Shown here piece by piece: positions 39,230 to 48,372 of a stretch of DNA of 64,000 nucleotides (its first letter is position 1; each line of letters starts with the position of its first letter). Under the pieces are notes generated by a model. It had not been told where the DNA came from. It searched no databases and was given only the letters and a program-made list of their open reading frames with translations. A program made the position numbers and the translations under genes. The stretch covers positions 62,001-126,000 of the forward strand of contig NZ_JAOQJT010000006.1 of the NCBI RefSeq assembly GCF_025567285.1, in the 5' to 3' direction. The DNA is from Coprococcus aceti. GTDB lineage: Bacteria; Bacillota; Clostridia; Lachnospirales; Lachnospiraceae.

Positions 39230-40368
39230 AAAGAATGTCGCTGCAGTGGAGGCTTACCTGTATAATCACATTATATATTGCGCTTATATGTGGATGCCTT
39301 ACTTTACTTGTCTATAAAAATGGCGTGTATTATATTGATTCTCTGCAAGAAACCGTTGATGCCCAGGGAGATGATAATGGGAGCGGTACTGATGAAATAT
39401 ATATCAGTATTCCGGAGGATAAGTGGGATGAATTTGCAAATGATTTTTCTGTTAAGGTGTACAATAATAAGGCAGATTACAAGAAAAACAGCCTGATAAT
39501 TTCTGCCTTGCTGGCCCTGCTTGGCGGAGTAGCTACATATTTTATAAGTGGGCATGCACTAAAGCCTATCAGTGAATTTTCTGATAAAATTGAAGAGGTA
39601 CAGGCACAGAATCTGGCGGATTCACGAATAGAAGAAAACAGTGTTAAAGAACTGAACCAGCTCAGCGTTTCATATAACAAGATGCTTGAACGCCTCTCGG
39701 ATGCATTTGAGATACAGAGACAGTTTACTGCAAATGCAGCACATGAGCTCAGAACTCCACTGTCTTTAATGCAGATACAGCTTGATTCATATAATTCTTC
39801 CCGGCATCCGGGAGATGACGAAGTTACTCTGCAGACGATAAAGATGGTCACTGAACAGAATGAGAGACTCAGCAAAATGGTAAAGACACTTCTTGATATG
39901 AGTGAGCTTCAAACTGTGAGCCGGGATGATAAAATAATGGTCGACGCGCTTGTTGATGAGGTATTGGCGGATCTGGAACCTCTTGCACAGGAAAAGGATA
40001 TAGAACTTATTGGAGAATGTACGGATGTAACGATGATAGGAAGTGACATCCTTATTTACAGGATGTTATACAATCTTGTTGAGAATGCTATAAAATATAA
40101 CCGCACAGGAGGACGGGTTACAGTGACAGCGCGTCAGAAGGAAAAACACGTTTACCTGTCAGTAGAGGATACCGGAAATGGTATCCCGGAAGAACTGAAG
40201 GATCGCGTGTTTGAACCTTTCTTTCGCGTGGATAAATCCAGAAGCCGTGAGCTTGGCGGCGTAGGACTGGGACTTGCTCTTGTCCGCGAGATCGTGATAG
40301 TGCATGATGGCAATATTGCAGTTAAGTCTAATCCGTCTGGAGGAACGATTTTTGAAGTCGTTTTATAA
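39226..40368 (+). CDS. Sensor histidine kinase
   Basis: A 380-residue membrane kinase. Spans at about 8-30 and 89-108 enclose a short acidic extracellular loop of about 58 residues. A HAMP linker is followed by the H-box with phosphorylated His173 (NAAHELRTPLSLM). The ATPase part has the N-box (NLVENAIKYN), G1 (VEDTGNGIP) and G2 (GVGLGLALV). The small sensor loop holds no recognised ligand fold. The gene overlaps the regulator stop by four bases, so both are made together. Confidence 0.92.
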   Translation: MKRMSLQWRLTCIITLYIALICGCLTLLVYKNGVYYIDSLQETVDAQGDDNGSGTDEIYISIPEDKWDEFANDFSVKVYNNKADYKKNSLIISALLALLGGVATYFISGHALKPISEFSDKIEEVQAQNLADSRIEENSVKELNQLSVSYNKMLERLSDAFEIQRQFTANAAHELRTPLSLMQIQLDSYNSSRHPGDDEVTLQTIKMVTEQNERLSKMVKTLLDMSELQTVSRDDKIMVDALVDEVLADLEPLAQEKDIELIGECTDVTMIGSDILIYRMLYNLVENAIKYNRTGGRVTVTARQKEKHVYLSVEDTGNGIPEELKDRVFEPFFRVDKSRSRELGGVGLGLALVREIVIVHDGNIAVKSNPSGGTIFEVVL

Positions 40369-40408
40369 AGTGAGCATTACAGCCGTTACATATAACAGAC
40401 TTACCCAC

Positions 40409-41350
40409 TTACTTTCCGGTAACAGCATATTGGCTGTCATACATAGCCTTAAGATTTTCGTTGGAATTGAATTTTTCTCCTATGCAGAATTCTTCAGACC
40501 ATGTCATGTAGTATGCCCATGGAGTGTGTGACTTCTCCAGAAGATGTATATCCGGTATATATCCAACTTCGGTAAGGGCGGCAACCTTGTTCGGAGAGGT
40601 AGCTTCTACAAGCTTTGTGTATTCTTCACTGTAATCGGTTGCTGTGTATTCCGGCAGATATATGTCCATGGAGACAATATCAACGAAGTCATCTCCAGGG
40701 TATACGCCTTTTGTAGGACAGTTCCATACCCATATAAGGTTGTTGATGTTCAGTACATTTGTATAGTAGTCGAACATGAGTCTGTAGAGCTTTGCCGCAA
40801 CAGCAGGACCTTTGGCACCCCACCAGAACCAGGTGCCCTCGGACTCGTGGAAAGGTCTCCACAGAACCGGGATATCTTCAAGCTGGAATCTTCGGAGTTC
40901 CTTTGCGATGATGTCCATATCGTGGTAGAAAGCATCACGTTCTCTTGTTCCTGGAATGAGCACCTTTTCAGCGTCGAAGTCAGTGTGCTCTGTGTAGAAA
41001 CTCTTGTCACGACCTCCAATCGGAGAGAACCAGTGAAATGTGAAAGTGACAATGCCATTTGTTTTCTTTGCCCATTCGAGAGCGGTGTCAAGGGTATCCT
41101 GATTTTCATATACCTCTGTGAGACATTCTGCGGATGCATCATTATAGTTTATGTTTGGCGAGTATCCAAGCAACTCGAAACCTCTGAGTGCCGGACATTT
41201 GCCTGTCTGTTCGTATATATAGTCAATCTCCTCCATAGAATTGGTCTGTGTGTGCTGACCTGTTATTATCTTTTTACCAGAAATCTCCGATAAATAATCC
41301 AGCAGATTCTGTGCTGAATGCGATATGTGCTTGTTTGCCGCTTTCTGCAT
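40409..41350 (-). CDS. Beta-mannanase/mannosidase, glycoside hydrolase family 26
   Basis: A 313-residue TIM-barrel enzyme. GQHTQTNS near the N-terminus, WRPFHESEGTWFWWG with acid/base Glu169 (after His168), and the nucleophile Glu261 in ALTEVGYIP define GH26. There is no signal peptide, membrane span or binding module, so it should act inside the cell on imported manno-oligosaccharides. GAAGGAG precedes ATG 41350; 17 residues more from 41401 are not supported. A divergent AraC regulator 136 bases away probably controls it. Confidence 0.88.
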   Translation of the reverse strand: MQKAANKHISHSAQNLLDYLSEISGKKIITGQHTQTNSMEEIDYIYEQTGKCPALRGFELLGYSPNINYNDASAECLTEVYENQDTLDTALEWAKKTNGIVTFTFHWFSPIGGRDKSFYTEHTDFDAEKVLIPGTRERDAFYHDMDIIAKELRRFQLEDIPVLWRPFHESEGTWFWWGAKGPAVAAKLYRLMFDYYTNVLNINNLIWVWNCPTKGVYPGDDFVDIVSMDIYLPEYTATDYSEEYTKLVEATSPNKVAALTEVGYIPDIHLLEKSHTPWAYYMTWSEEFCIGEKFNSNENLKAMYDSQYAVTGK

Positions 41351-41486
41351 CTTATTTTCTCCTTCATTAGTATGTGTTTGATATGCTTTTATCATATACA
41401 AATAAATGTAATAATTGTATTATATAAAGAGCAAAAAATAGTATAAACCTATCATGATACAACTTGGATCGTAGGGGGAGACTGCT

Positions 41487-42338
41487 ATGGAAATATTTGA
41501 GTACATTGATGAGATGAAACAGCCATATGATATATTTTACACAGATTGTGTGCATTCTGAATTGCACTGGCACTATTACAGTGAGATGCTTTATATAGTC
41601 AGCGGATCTATCCGGGTGATCTGCAATGATGGAGAGACGGTTCTCAGAAAAGGGGATATGTGCTACCTATATCCGCTGCAGCTCCACAGTATAAAGGCGG
41701 ATAAGACCTGTACGGAATCGGTGAAGTATGCGGTCATAAAGTTTAATATGTATACACTGGGCATTCCCCAGACTTATATAAGGAAAATGTATGATTGCTT
41801 TGTATACAGGACGGAGACTACAGATTTCTGTATGGTTATAAGGTCTGAAAAACTAAAAGAAAGTATGGCAGATATTGTTCAGGATATATTTGAGGAGTAT
41901 ACGGAAAAACGGGAGATGTACATGCTTGCGGTTCAGTCTGGGATATATAAGCTGCTCATCATCATGGCAAGACAAATGAAAACAAATGGAGATTTTAAGC
42001 ATAGGAGGTCGGATGGTGATGTGTATTTCAATCACATACTGGAATATATAGATGCGCATTCGTCAGAACAGATTGAGGTTAAAGATCTGGCAGAAATGTG
42101 CAGTATGAGTTATTCACACTTTGCCAGATCATTTAAGGCTCGTTATGGAAGATCGTGTAAGGAATACATATTGTATATAAGGCTCAACAAGGCGCAGAAC
42201 ATGCTGCTGTATTCGGATTATTCCATGGAATATATTGCGCAGGAAAATGGCTTTTCGGACAGCAGTTATTTTATCCGGGTGTATAAAAAATGGAGGGGGA
42301 TCACTCCGAAACAGGAAAGGATGCAGAACAGACTTTAG
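41487..42338 (+). CDS. AraC-family regulator with cupin sensor domain
   Basis: A 283-residue regulator. The N-terminal cupin (about 10-100) shows LHWHYYSEMLYIVSGSIRV and RKGDMCYLYPLQLH. The C-terminal double HTH has IEVKDLAEMCSMSYSHFARS and YIAQENGFSDSSYFIRVYKK, both AraC signatures. Such proteins sense sugars and activate catabolic genes. Its divergent partner is the GH26 gene, with the dyad TATCATGATA at 41451-41460 in the shared region. It is therefore a likely manno-oligosaccharide regulator; the ligand is inferred. Confidence 0.9.
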   Translation: MEIFEYIDEMKQPYDIFYTDCVHSELHWHYYSEMLYIVSGSIRVICNDGETVLRKGDMCYLYPLQLHSIKADKTCTESVKYAVIKFNMYTLGIPQTYIRKMYDCFVYRTETTDFCMVIRSEKLKESMADIVQDIFEEYTEKREMYMLAVQSGIYKLLIIMARQMKTNGDFKHRRSDGDVYFNHILEYIDAHSSEQIEVKDLAEMCSMSYSHFARSFKARYGRSCKEYILYIRLNKAQNMLLYSDYSMEYIAQENGFSDSSYFIRVYKKWRGITPKQERMQNRL

Positions 42339-42360
42339 TATCCCAATAGGGTGCAAATGA

Positions 42361-42399
42361 AACAGACTCACATGTGATTGAGACACAAGTGAGTCTGTT
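42361..42399. terminator. Hairpin between convergent araC-type and MATE genes
   Basis: AACAGACTCAC (42361-42371) pairs with GTGAGTCTGTT (42389-42399); the loop contains extra pairing. T-runs are modest on both sides, so it may act in both directions. Confidence 0.62.
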
Positions 42400-42409
42400 C
42401 ATAAAACGA

Positions 42410-43810
42410 TTATATTGTTGCCGTTGCGGATTTGGCACGGTTAATTTTATTTTCCCCGAATTTTCGTCTCAGCTGTTTCATAACCCACAGGTACGCAGGT
42501 ATCAGGAAGAGATCAGCACATACCCATGCAAGCGGACTTCCTAGTGATACGCAGATGAAACCGAAATGAGGCACCAGCACGAAACCGGCAACAGAACGGG
42601 CAATCATCTCACATATGCCTGCAAGTATGGCGAAAGTCGAGTATCCAAGCCCCTGTATCATGAATCTTACGATATTCACAAGAGCCAGGAATATGTAGAA
42701 TGCGGCGTTGATAACTACGAATTCATATATGTAGCCGATAAGCTCAATCTGTTCCTTCTTTACAAAGAGAAGTGCAAGCTGCTTTCCGAATACGATGGAG
42801 AAAGCCAGAGCCACGAGGGCATATATGATTCCCATCTTGATACAGGCTTTAAGTCCCTGATCAACACGGTCAAGACGTCTGGCACCAACATTCTGACCTC
42901 CGTATGTTGCCATGGTGGAGCCCATTGCATCGAAAGGACAGCACATGAACATGGAAATCTTGCTTCCTGCTGATACGGCTGCAACATATGTTGAACCCAT
43001 ATCATTGACTGCGGTCTGAAGAATGACACTGCCTATGGCGGTTATGCTGTACTGCAGGCCCATAGGCAGACCCATACCGCAGAGCTTAAGGCAGTGGCGC
43101 ATGCTGAATGTCCAATCCTCTTTACTGAATTCAAGATACTTCAGTTTCTTTGTCATGTATATCGTACATATGATTCCTGACACTGCCTGTGAAGCTACTG
43201 TGGCAACTGCAGCTCCGGCGACGCCCATAGGAACAACAAGTATAAGATCAAGTATTATGTTGACAATTGATGAACCCACAAGGAATATGACAGGTGTGAT
43301 ACTGTCTCCGAGTGATCTCAGTATTCCGGCAGTCAGGTTGTAGAGGAAGGTTGCCGGAATGCCCAGGAATATTATAAATATGTATATATATGCATCATCG
43401 ATGATATTCGAAGGTGTTCTGAGAGCCTTGAGTATCTGCATGGTAAAGATACTTACTGCCACTGTTATAACAGCAGCCAGTGCAACGGATGACCATATAC
43501 TGTTGATTATATAAGCCTTAAGAGCCTTGAAATCCTTCGCACCGTAAGCCTGTGCAACAGGTATTGCAAATCCGTTGCAGATTCCTATACAGAAACCGAG
43601 TATCATGAAGTTGATGCTTCCGGTGGAACCCACAGCCGCCAGCGCGTCAGTCCCAAGCTTCTGCCCGACTATGACAGAATCTACCATATTATAAAACTGC
43701 TGAAATATCAGACCAAAGAGAAGGGGCAGACCAAAGTTCAATATAAGCTTTGAAGGCTTTCCTTCAGTGAGGTCTTTTGTGCCACTGATGCGCGCAATAA
43801 AATTCTTCAT
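42410..43810 (-). CDS. MATE-family efflux transporter (second copy)
   Basis: A 466-residue, 12-span protein. GLIFQQFYNMVDSVIVGQKL and AVGSTGSINFM are MATE signatures, and the second half begins near GMGLPMGLQYSITAIGS. It differs clearly from the MATE at 33.5 kb, so the two are paralogues of different subgroups. GAGGTGA lies before ATG 43810; the GTG at 43819 is not needed. Two inverted repeats lie upstream and may bind a local regulator. Confidence 0.9.
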   Translation of the reverse strand: MKNFIARISGTKDLTEGKPSKLILNFGLPLLFGLIFQQFYNMVDSVIVGQKLGTDALAAVGSTGSINFMILGFCIGICNGFAIPVAQAYGAKDFKALKAYIINSIWSSVALAAVITVAVSIFTMQILKALRTPSNIIDDAYIYIFIIFLGIPATFLYNLTAGILRSLGDSITPVIFLVGSSIVNIILDLILVVPMGVAGAAVATVASQAVSGIICTIYMTKKLKYLEFSKEDWTFSMRHCLKLCGMGLPMGLQYSITAIGSVILQTAVNDMGSTYVAAVSAGSKISMFMCCPFDAMGSTMATYGGQNVGARRLDRVDQGLKACIKMGIIYALVALAFSIVFGKQLALLFVKKEQIELIGYIYEFVVINAAFYIFLALVNIVRFMIQGLGYSTFAILAGICEMIARSVAGFVLVPHFGFICVSLGSPLAWVCADLFLIPAYLWVMKQLRRKFGENKINRAKSATATI

Positions 43811-43860
43811 GTGATTCACCTCTCAAAAATCTAGTTGTTTGTTTATAAATTGCTTGTTTT

Positions 43861-43927
43861 CACGATATCGTGTGTTTGCTAGTTAATCACCTTTTAATGA
43901 TTTTATATATGGAAAAAAGGTGATTAA
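43861..43927. promoter_or_regulatory. Palindrome and long inverted repeat upstream of MATE
   Basis: CACGATATCGTG (43861-43872) is a perfect 12-bp palindrome. TTAATCACCTTTT (43883-43895) and AAAAGGTGATTAA (43915-43927) form a 13-bp inverted repeat with 19 bases between. Both lie in the divergent gap 43811-44103, which has no gene, so operator function is plausible. Confidence 0.5.
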
Positions 43928-44103
43928 ACGTGGTAAAATGTAAACACTTTTGTAATGCTGGAAACTTGATATATATTAGTCTCTGAACTAATATAAGTAT
44001 AGTCGTAAAAGTGATGAAAAAAGAGAAAATAATTGTGCATAAAGCGCATGGATACGAACCGGGATGATATCAGTAGTGATCATGACCTGGCAGGGGATAT
44101 GGA

Positions 44104-44733
44104 ATGAGTAGAGATAGTGATAAAAAAAAGAACAATAAAAAACACAGAGAAGAGATTAGAAATATAAGCAGCATAGAGAATGGTACTTCGAGAGCCTACA
44201 GGCAGAAGGTGCTTGTCAGACAGGCTGGAAAGCTCGTGGACGAGCTGGAGCGCGCAAGGCGTGAAGAACAGGAAACTCAGGCAGATGGAATCATCAGACA
44301 GAAGGTAGTCAAGAGAAAGAGCACCAGGATAGCGTACAGGGTGGTTGGCATAATATTTGTACTGGCAGGTATAGCAGTTGTGTGGTGGGCTATGGGAGGT
44401 CACTACAGAATGATAAAGGCTGCTATTGCGATTGCGGCCATGGCATATGGATTTTATGTGGTCAAGGCTTCATTTAGAAAGTCTGCATATGATATGACAT
44501 ATCTGTTTGGTCAGGATGTTGTAACGATCATTCAGAAGAGAGGCAGTAAGGTGATACCGTATGAGACTATTACAGGGTATATCATGATAGAGCCTGATCC
44601 TGAATTGAAGTATTATATAATTAAGTTTGACAGAGGCAGGGAGAGTTACATAGTTCCATTTGCCGGAGCAAAAGGCAAATGTGAGGCGGTATACGATATC
44701 CTGAGAGAGAAGGTAAGAACTGATGAAGAATAA
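44104..44733 (+). CDS. Hypothetical two-span membrane protein
   Basis: A 209-residue protein that I do not recognise. Residues 1-75 are strongly charged and probably helical and cytosolic. Two hydrophobic spans follow at about 78-96 and 103-122. The last 80 residues form a beta-rich segment (VVTIIQKRGSKVIPYETITG then YIMIEPDP) that resembles a PH-like fold. It overlaps birA by 11 bases, so the two are translated together; this pairing does not reveal a function. Confidence 0.6.
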   Translation: MSRDSDKKKNNKKHREEIRNISSIENGTSRAYRQKVLVRQAGKLVDELERARREEQETQADGIIRQKVVKRKSTRIAYRVVGIIFVLAGIAVVWWAMGGHYRMIKAAIAIAAMAYGFYVVKASFRKSAYDMTYLFGQDVVTIIQKRGSKVIPYETITGYIMIEPDPELKYYIIKFDRGRESYIVPFAGAKGKCEAVYDILREKVRTDEE

Positions 44734-45703
44734 AATACTTGAAAAGCTGCAGAACAGTGATGGATATGTGTCAGGACAGGAGCTCTGTGAGCTGTTGGGG
44801 GTATCCAGAACAGCGGTGTGGAAGAACATACAGGCACTCAAGAATGAAGGTTATGTGATCGAGGGCGTGAACAACAAGGGATACAGATTGGTGAGTGAGC
44901 CTGATGTAATGTCTGAGGAGAAGATCTCAAAGTATCTTGAGACCAGAACATTTGCCAGAAAGCTTTACTATTATGATGAGACGGATTCAACGAACACCCG
45001 TGCCAAGATAGTCGGGGAAACTGACTGTGTTCACGGAGCTCTGTTCGTGGCAAATGAGCAGACTGCAGGAAAGGGACGAAGAGGCCACAGTTGGAATTCT
45101 GATAAGGGCACGACAATATCCATGTCGTATCTGCTCAAGCCGGACATAGATATTTCCTGTGTGTCAAGGATAACTCTGGTGTCGGCGGTGGCACTTGCCA
45201 GAGCGTTCAGCAAGGTGGATGGAGTAAAGCCTCAGATTAAATGGCCGAATGATGTGTTGTCTGATGGAAAAAAAATGGTCGGAATCCTCACAGAGATGAG
45301 TTCCGAGGGAACTGACATAAGCTATGTTGTTGTGGGAATAGGCATAAACGTGTATAACCGAAGCTTCCCTGAGGACATAGCAGACAAGGCCACATCAATA
45401 CTGCTGGAAAATGGCAAGGGCTGTGACAGATCATGGTTCATTGCACAGGTGTCAAATGAATTTGAAAAGCTATATGACGAATTTATAAAGAATAAGGACC
45501 TGGGATTCCTTGTTGATGAGTACAACAGTTATCTTGTGAACAGGGATAAGCAGGTGTATGTAATAGAGGGGGATAAAAAGACAGAGTACACGGCGCTTGG
45601 ACTTTCAAAGGATGGAGGACTTCTGGTGAGGGATGCCGATGGCGAGGTTCACGATATAATATCCGGGGAAGTATCCGTGAGAGGAATATATGGATATGTG
45701 TAA
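44723..45703 (+). CDS. birA: Bifunctional biotin ligase/repressor
   Basis: A 326-residue protein. The N-terminal winged HTH (LQNSDGYVSGQELCELLGVS, RTAVWKNIQAL) allows repression of biotin genes. The ligase domain has DSTNTRA, the biotinyl-AMP loop TAGKGRRGHSWNS, and KWPNDVLSDGKKMVGIL. The C-terminal small domain (about 275-326) is present. It attaches biotin to carboxylases and decarboxylases and senses biotin supply. ATG 44723 lies within the end of the upstream gene after GAGAGAAGG. Confidence 0.94.
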   Translation: MKNKILEKLQNSDGYVSGQELCELLGVSRTAVWKNIQALKNEGYVIEGVNNKGYRLVSEPDVMSEEKISKYLETRTFARKLYYYDETDSTNTRAKIVGETDCVHGALFVANEQTAGKGRRGHSWNSDKGTTISMSYLLKPDIDISCVSRITLVSAVALARAFSKVDGVKPQIKWPNDVLSDGKKMVGILTEMSSEGTDISYVVVGIGINVYNRSFPEDIADKATSILLENGKGCDRSWFIAQVSNEFEKLYDEFIKNKDLGFLVDEYNSYLVNRDKQVYVIEGDKKTEYTALGLSKDGGLLVRDADGEVHDIISGEVSVRGIYGYV

Positions 45704-45806
45704 GGCTGAAAAAAATAGCTGATCAAGAATATGGTTATAGGGCTTAAGAAAATTAATAATTGGTATGTATAATTCAAAAAAACTAGAAATATAGCCCCTT
45801 ATAGTT

Positions 45807-45812
45807 TATAAT
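45807..45812 (+). promoter_or_regulatory. -10 element for icd
   Basis: TATAAT at 45807-45812, 54 bases before the start codon. The -35 is unclear. Confidence 0.42.
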
Positions 45813-45866
45813 CGGCAGTGAGTATATAACAAAACTTAGAAAACACAAAGATGGAGGACATAAAAC

Positions 45867-47075
45867 ATGGAAAAGATTCAGATGACCACACCACTTGTAG
45901 AGATGGATGGAGATGAGATGACCAGAATTCTCTGGCAGTATATAAAGGATGAGCTTATTTATCCATTTATCGATCTCAAGTCAGAGTACTATGACCTTGG
46001 ACTTGTACATAGAAATGAGACAGATGACAAGGTAACATTTGACTCAGCATACGCAACACAGAAGTATGGCGTAGCTGTAAAGTGTGCTACTATCACACCT
46101 AATGCGGCAAGAGTTAAGGAGTACAATCTCAAGGAGATGTGGAAGAGCCCTAACGGAACCATCAGAGCGATCCTTGATGGTACAGTGTTCAGAGCACCTA
46201 TCGTAGTAAAGGGAATCGAGCCATGTGTTAAGAACTGGAAGAAGCCTATCACCATCGCAAGACATGCATATGGTGATGTATACAAGAGCGTAGAGATAGA
46301 TGTTCCAGGTCCTGGAACTGCAGAGCTTGTATTCACAGGCGATGACGGACAGGTTATAAAGGAGACTATACATAAGTTTGATGGCCCTGGTGTTCTTCAG
46401 GGACAGCACAACGTGGACAAGTCTATTGAGAGCTTTGCAAGAAGCTGTTTCAAGTATGCGCTTGATACCAAGCAGACATTGTGGTTTGCCACAAAGGATA
46501 CCATATCAAAGAAGTATGACCATACATTCAAGGATATCTTCCAGGAGATATTCGATGCAGAGTATAAGGAGCAGTTCGATGCAGCAGGTATTGAGTACTT
46601 CTACACACTTATAGATGATGCGGTTGCCCGTGTTATGAAGAGTGAAGGCGGTTACATCTGGGCATGTAAGAATTATGATGGAGATGTAATGAGTGATATG
46701 ATCTCATCAGCATTTGGTTCACTTGCCATGATGACATCAGTTCTCGTATCCCCTGATGGAAAGTATGAGTACGAGGCAGCACACGGAACAGTTATGAGAC
46801 ATTACTACAAGCACCTTGCCGGTGAGGAGACATCAACCAACTCAGTTGCAACTATCTTCGCATGGTCAGGAGCACTCAGAAAGCGTGGAGAGCTTGATGG
46901 AATCCAGGCACTTCAGGATTTTGCAGACAAGCTCGAGGCTGCAACCATCAAGACTATAGAAGATGGCAAGATGACAAAGGATCTGGCTCTCATCACAACT
47001 CTCGAGAACCCAACAGTCCTCAACAGTGAGAACTTTATCAAGGCTATCAGAGAGACACTTGAGGGTATGCTCTAA
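45867..47075 (+). CDS. icd: NADP-dependent isocitrate dehydrogenase
   Basis: A 402-residue enzyme that decarboxylates isocitrate to 2-oxoglutarate. It belongs to the eukaryotic-like homodimeric type: VEMDGDEMTRILW at the start, KSPNGTIRAILDGTVFR for substrate, GPGTAELVF, and YEAAHGTVMRHYY followed by EETSTNSVATIFAW for NADP and Mg2+. The product feeds glutamate formation, for which the gltB gene is at the window end. GGAGG precedes ATG. Single gene with its own promoter and terminator. Confidence 0.94.
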   Translation: MEKIQMTTPLVEMDGDEMTRILWQYIKDELIYPFIDLKSEYYDLGLVHRNETDDKVTFDSAYATQKYGVAVKCATITPNAARVKEYNLKEMWKSPNGTIRAILDGTVFRAPIVVKGIEPCVKNWKKPITIARHAYGDVYKSVEIDVPGPGTAELVFTGDDGQVIKETIHKFDGPGVLQGQHNVDKSIESFARSCFKYALDTKQTLWFATKDTISKKYDHTFKDIFQEIFDAEYKEQFDAAGIEYFYTLIDDAVARVMKSEGGYIWACKNYDGDVMSDMISSAFGSLAMMTSVLVSPDGKYEYEAAHGTVMRHYYKHLAGEETSTNSVATIFAWSGALRKRGELDGIQALQDFADKLEAATIKTIEDGKMTKDLALITTLENPTVLNSENFIKAIRETLEGML

Positions 47076-47122
47076 GAATGAAATTGTGTAACGGGCTGAT
47101 TACAGACGTTGCTTTTAACGGG

Positions 47123-47165
47123 ATATCACCTTTATTCATACAAATGGATAAAGGTGATATTTTTA
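47123..47165 (+). terminator. Rho-independent terminator after icd
   Basis: ATATCACCTTTAT (47123-47135) and ATAAAGGTGATAT (47148-47160) form a 13-bp stem, followed by TTTTAT. Confidence 0.85.
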
Positions 47166-47284
47166 TGCCATTGTGTAAAATGTGGCATTGGGTTAAAATA
47201 GCTTATATAGCATGCCTATAGCAGCATGCATATAGTAGTTTGTCTATCTGAGTGTAGCGTATAAGATAATGAGGAGTTGCATTT

Positions 47285-47668
47285 ATGAGAATTGAGCATG
47301 TTGCGATGTATGTGAATGATCTTAAAGCTGCGAAGAATTTTTTTGAGAAATATCTGGGAGCATCAGCAAATGAGGGATATCATAATAAAACGACGGACTT
47401 CCGTTCATATTTTCTCACATTTGATGATGGTGCAAGGCTTGAGATAATGAACAGGCAGGGAATGGATGATTCTGAAAAGACACTTAACAGAACCGGATTG
47501 ATACATATAGCATTCAGTGTGGGAAGCAAAGAAAAAGTTGATGAGCTTACCAGACAGCTTGCGGAGGATGGCTATGAGGTGACAAGTGGACCGCGGACGA
47601 CAGGCGATGGATACTATGAGAGCTGTGTGGTCTGCATAGAGGATAATCAGATAGAGATAACGGTATAG
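47285..47668 (+). CDS. VOC-family (glyoxalase-like) protein
   Basis: A 127-residue single VOC module: IEHVAMYVNDLKAAKNFFEK opens the first beta-alpha-beta unit, and GLIHIAFSVGSKEKVDEL the second. Potential metal ligands are His5, the Glu in RLEIMN, His in LIHIAF and Glu in QIEITV. The family includes lyases, dioxygenases and resistance proteins, so the substrate is open. GAGGAG precedes ATG. The nitroreductase gene follows 27 bases later and is probably co-transcribed. Confidence 0.85.
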   Translation: MRIEHVAMYVNDLKAAKNFFEKYLGASANEGYHNKTTDFRSYFLTFDDGARLEIMNRQGMDDSEKTLNRTGLIHIAFSVGSKEKVDELTRQLAEDGYEVTSGPRTTGDGYYESCVVCIEDNQIEITV

Positions 47669-47695
47669 GAATGACAGAATAGGAGGTAAAAGACA

Positions 47696-48229
47696 ATGGA
47701 TAATCAGGTATTAGAGGTAATAAAAAAGAGAAGCTCAGCGAGAGCATACAGTGATGAAGAGGTTATGAAGGAGCAGCTTGAGAAGGTCATCGAGGCTGGG
47801 CTTCAGGGACCTACAGGTATGAATAAGAAAGAGATACATTTTACAGTTGTTAAGGGTGATGCTCCAATTCTGGAAGAGCTTGATGCAGAGAAGCGTGCAC
47901 TTCGCGGACAGGATAAGCAGCCTCACAATTTCTATTATGAGGCTCCGGTGCTCATATTCTTAAGCGCTGAGGATGACTTCAAGTGGAGCAAGGTGGATTC
48001 AGGAATTGCAGTTCAGAATATGGCTATAGCGGCAGAGAGCATGGGGCTCGGAAATCTGATAATCGGTTGCGTGTATGATGCACTTCACGGGGAGAAGAAA
48101 GCATATTTTGACAAGGCACTTGCAATACCGAAGGGATATTCATTCCAGATAGCTCTTGCCGTTGGACACAAGACTGACAACAAGACACCACATGATTACG
48201 ATGTTGCTGCGCAGGTAAGTTATCTGTAG
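47696..48229 (+). CDS. Nitroreductase-family flavoprotein
   Basis: A 177-residue FMN enzyme. IKKRSSARAYSDEEVMKEQL is the N-terminal FMN phosphate motif, GLQGPTGMNKKEIHF covers the second FMN loop, and SMGLGNLIIGCV is the conserved Gly-rich helix. Small members of this size reduce nitro compounds, quinones or act in other flavin reductions. AGGAGG precedes ATG. Neighbouring VOC and zinc-ribbon genes do not fix the role. Confidence 0.88.
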   Translation: MDNQVLEVIKKRSSARAYSDEEVMKEQLEKVIEAGLQGPTGMNKKEIHFTVVKGDAPILEELDAEKRALRGQDKQPHNFYYEAPVLIFLSAEDDFKWSKVDSGIAVQNMAIAAESMGLGNLIIGCVYDALHGEKKAYFDKALAIPKGYSFQIALAVGHKTDNKTPHDYDVAAQVSYL

Positions 48230-48252
48230 TATATATGGGGAGGATATTGCGT

Positions 48253-48372
48253 ATGGGAAAACTTGTAATGGGGTATTGAGACTGCCCATATTGTAGTACG
48301 AAACATATAGAAGGAACGAAGCGTGAGTGTCCGTCCTGCGGAAAGCCGAGGGGACAGGAAGTTAAGTTCTAT
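48253..48372 (+). other. 5' segment of the zinc-ribbon gene, with in-frame TGA
   Basis: GGAGG (48239-48243) precedes ATG 48253, from which a frame reads MGKLVMGY, then TGA (48277-48279), then DCPYCSTKHIEGTKRECPSC and GKPRG, and continues in frame into the downstream protein. The CPYC and CPSC pairs form a zinc ribbon. A tryptophan (TGG) would be expected at the stop. So the original gene began here and a G-to-A change has cut it, unless the stop is read through. Confidence 0.7.

Noticed and set aside
40544..41293. 249-codon plus-strand frame
   Set aside because: It lies fully opposite the GH26 gene, has no recognisable domain and no ribosome site; GH26 motifs on the other strand are decisive.
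48277..48279. TGA considered as a selenocysteine codon
   Set aside because: The expected residue by context is Trp, and I could not fold a convincing bacterial SECIS hairpin directly after it.
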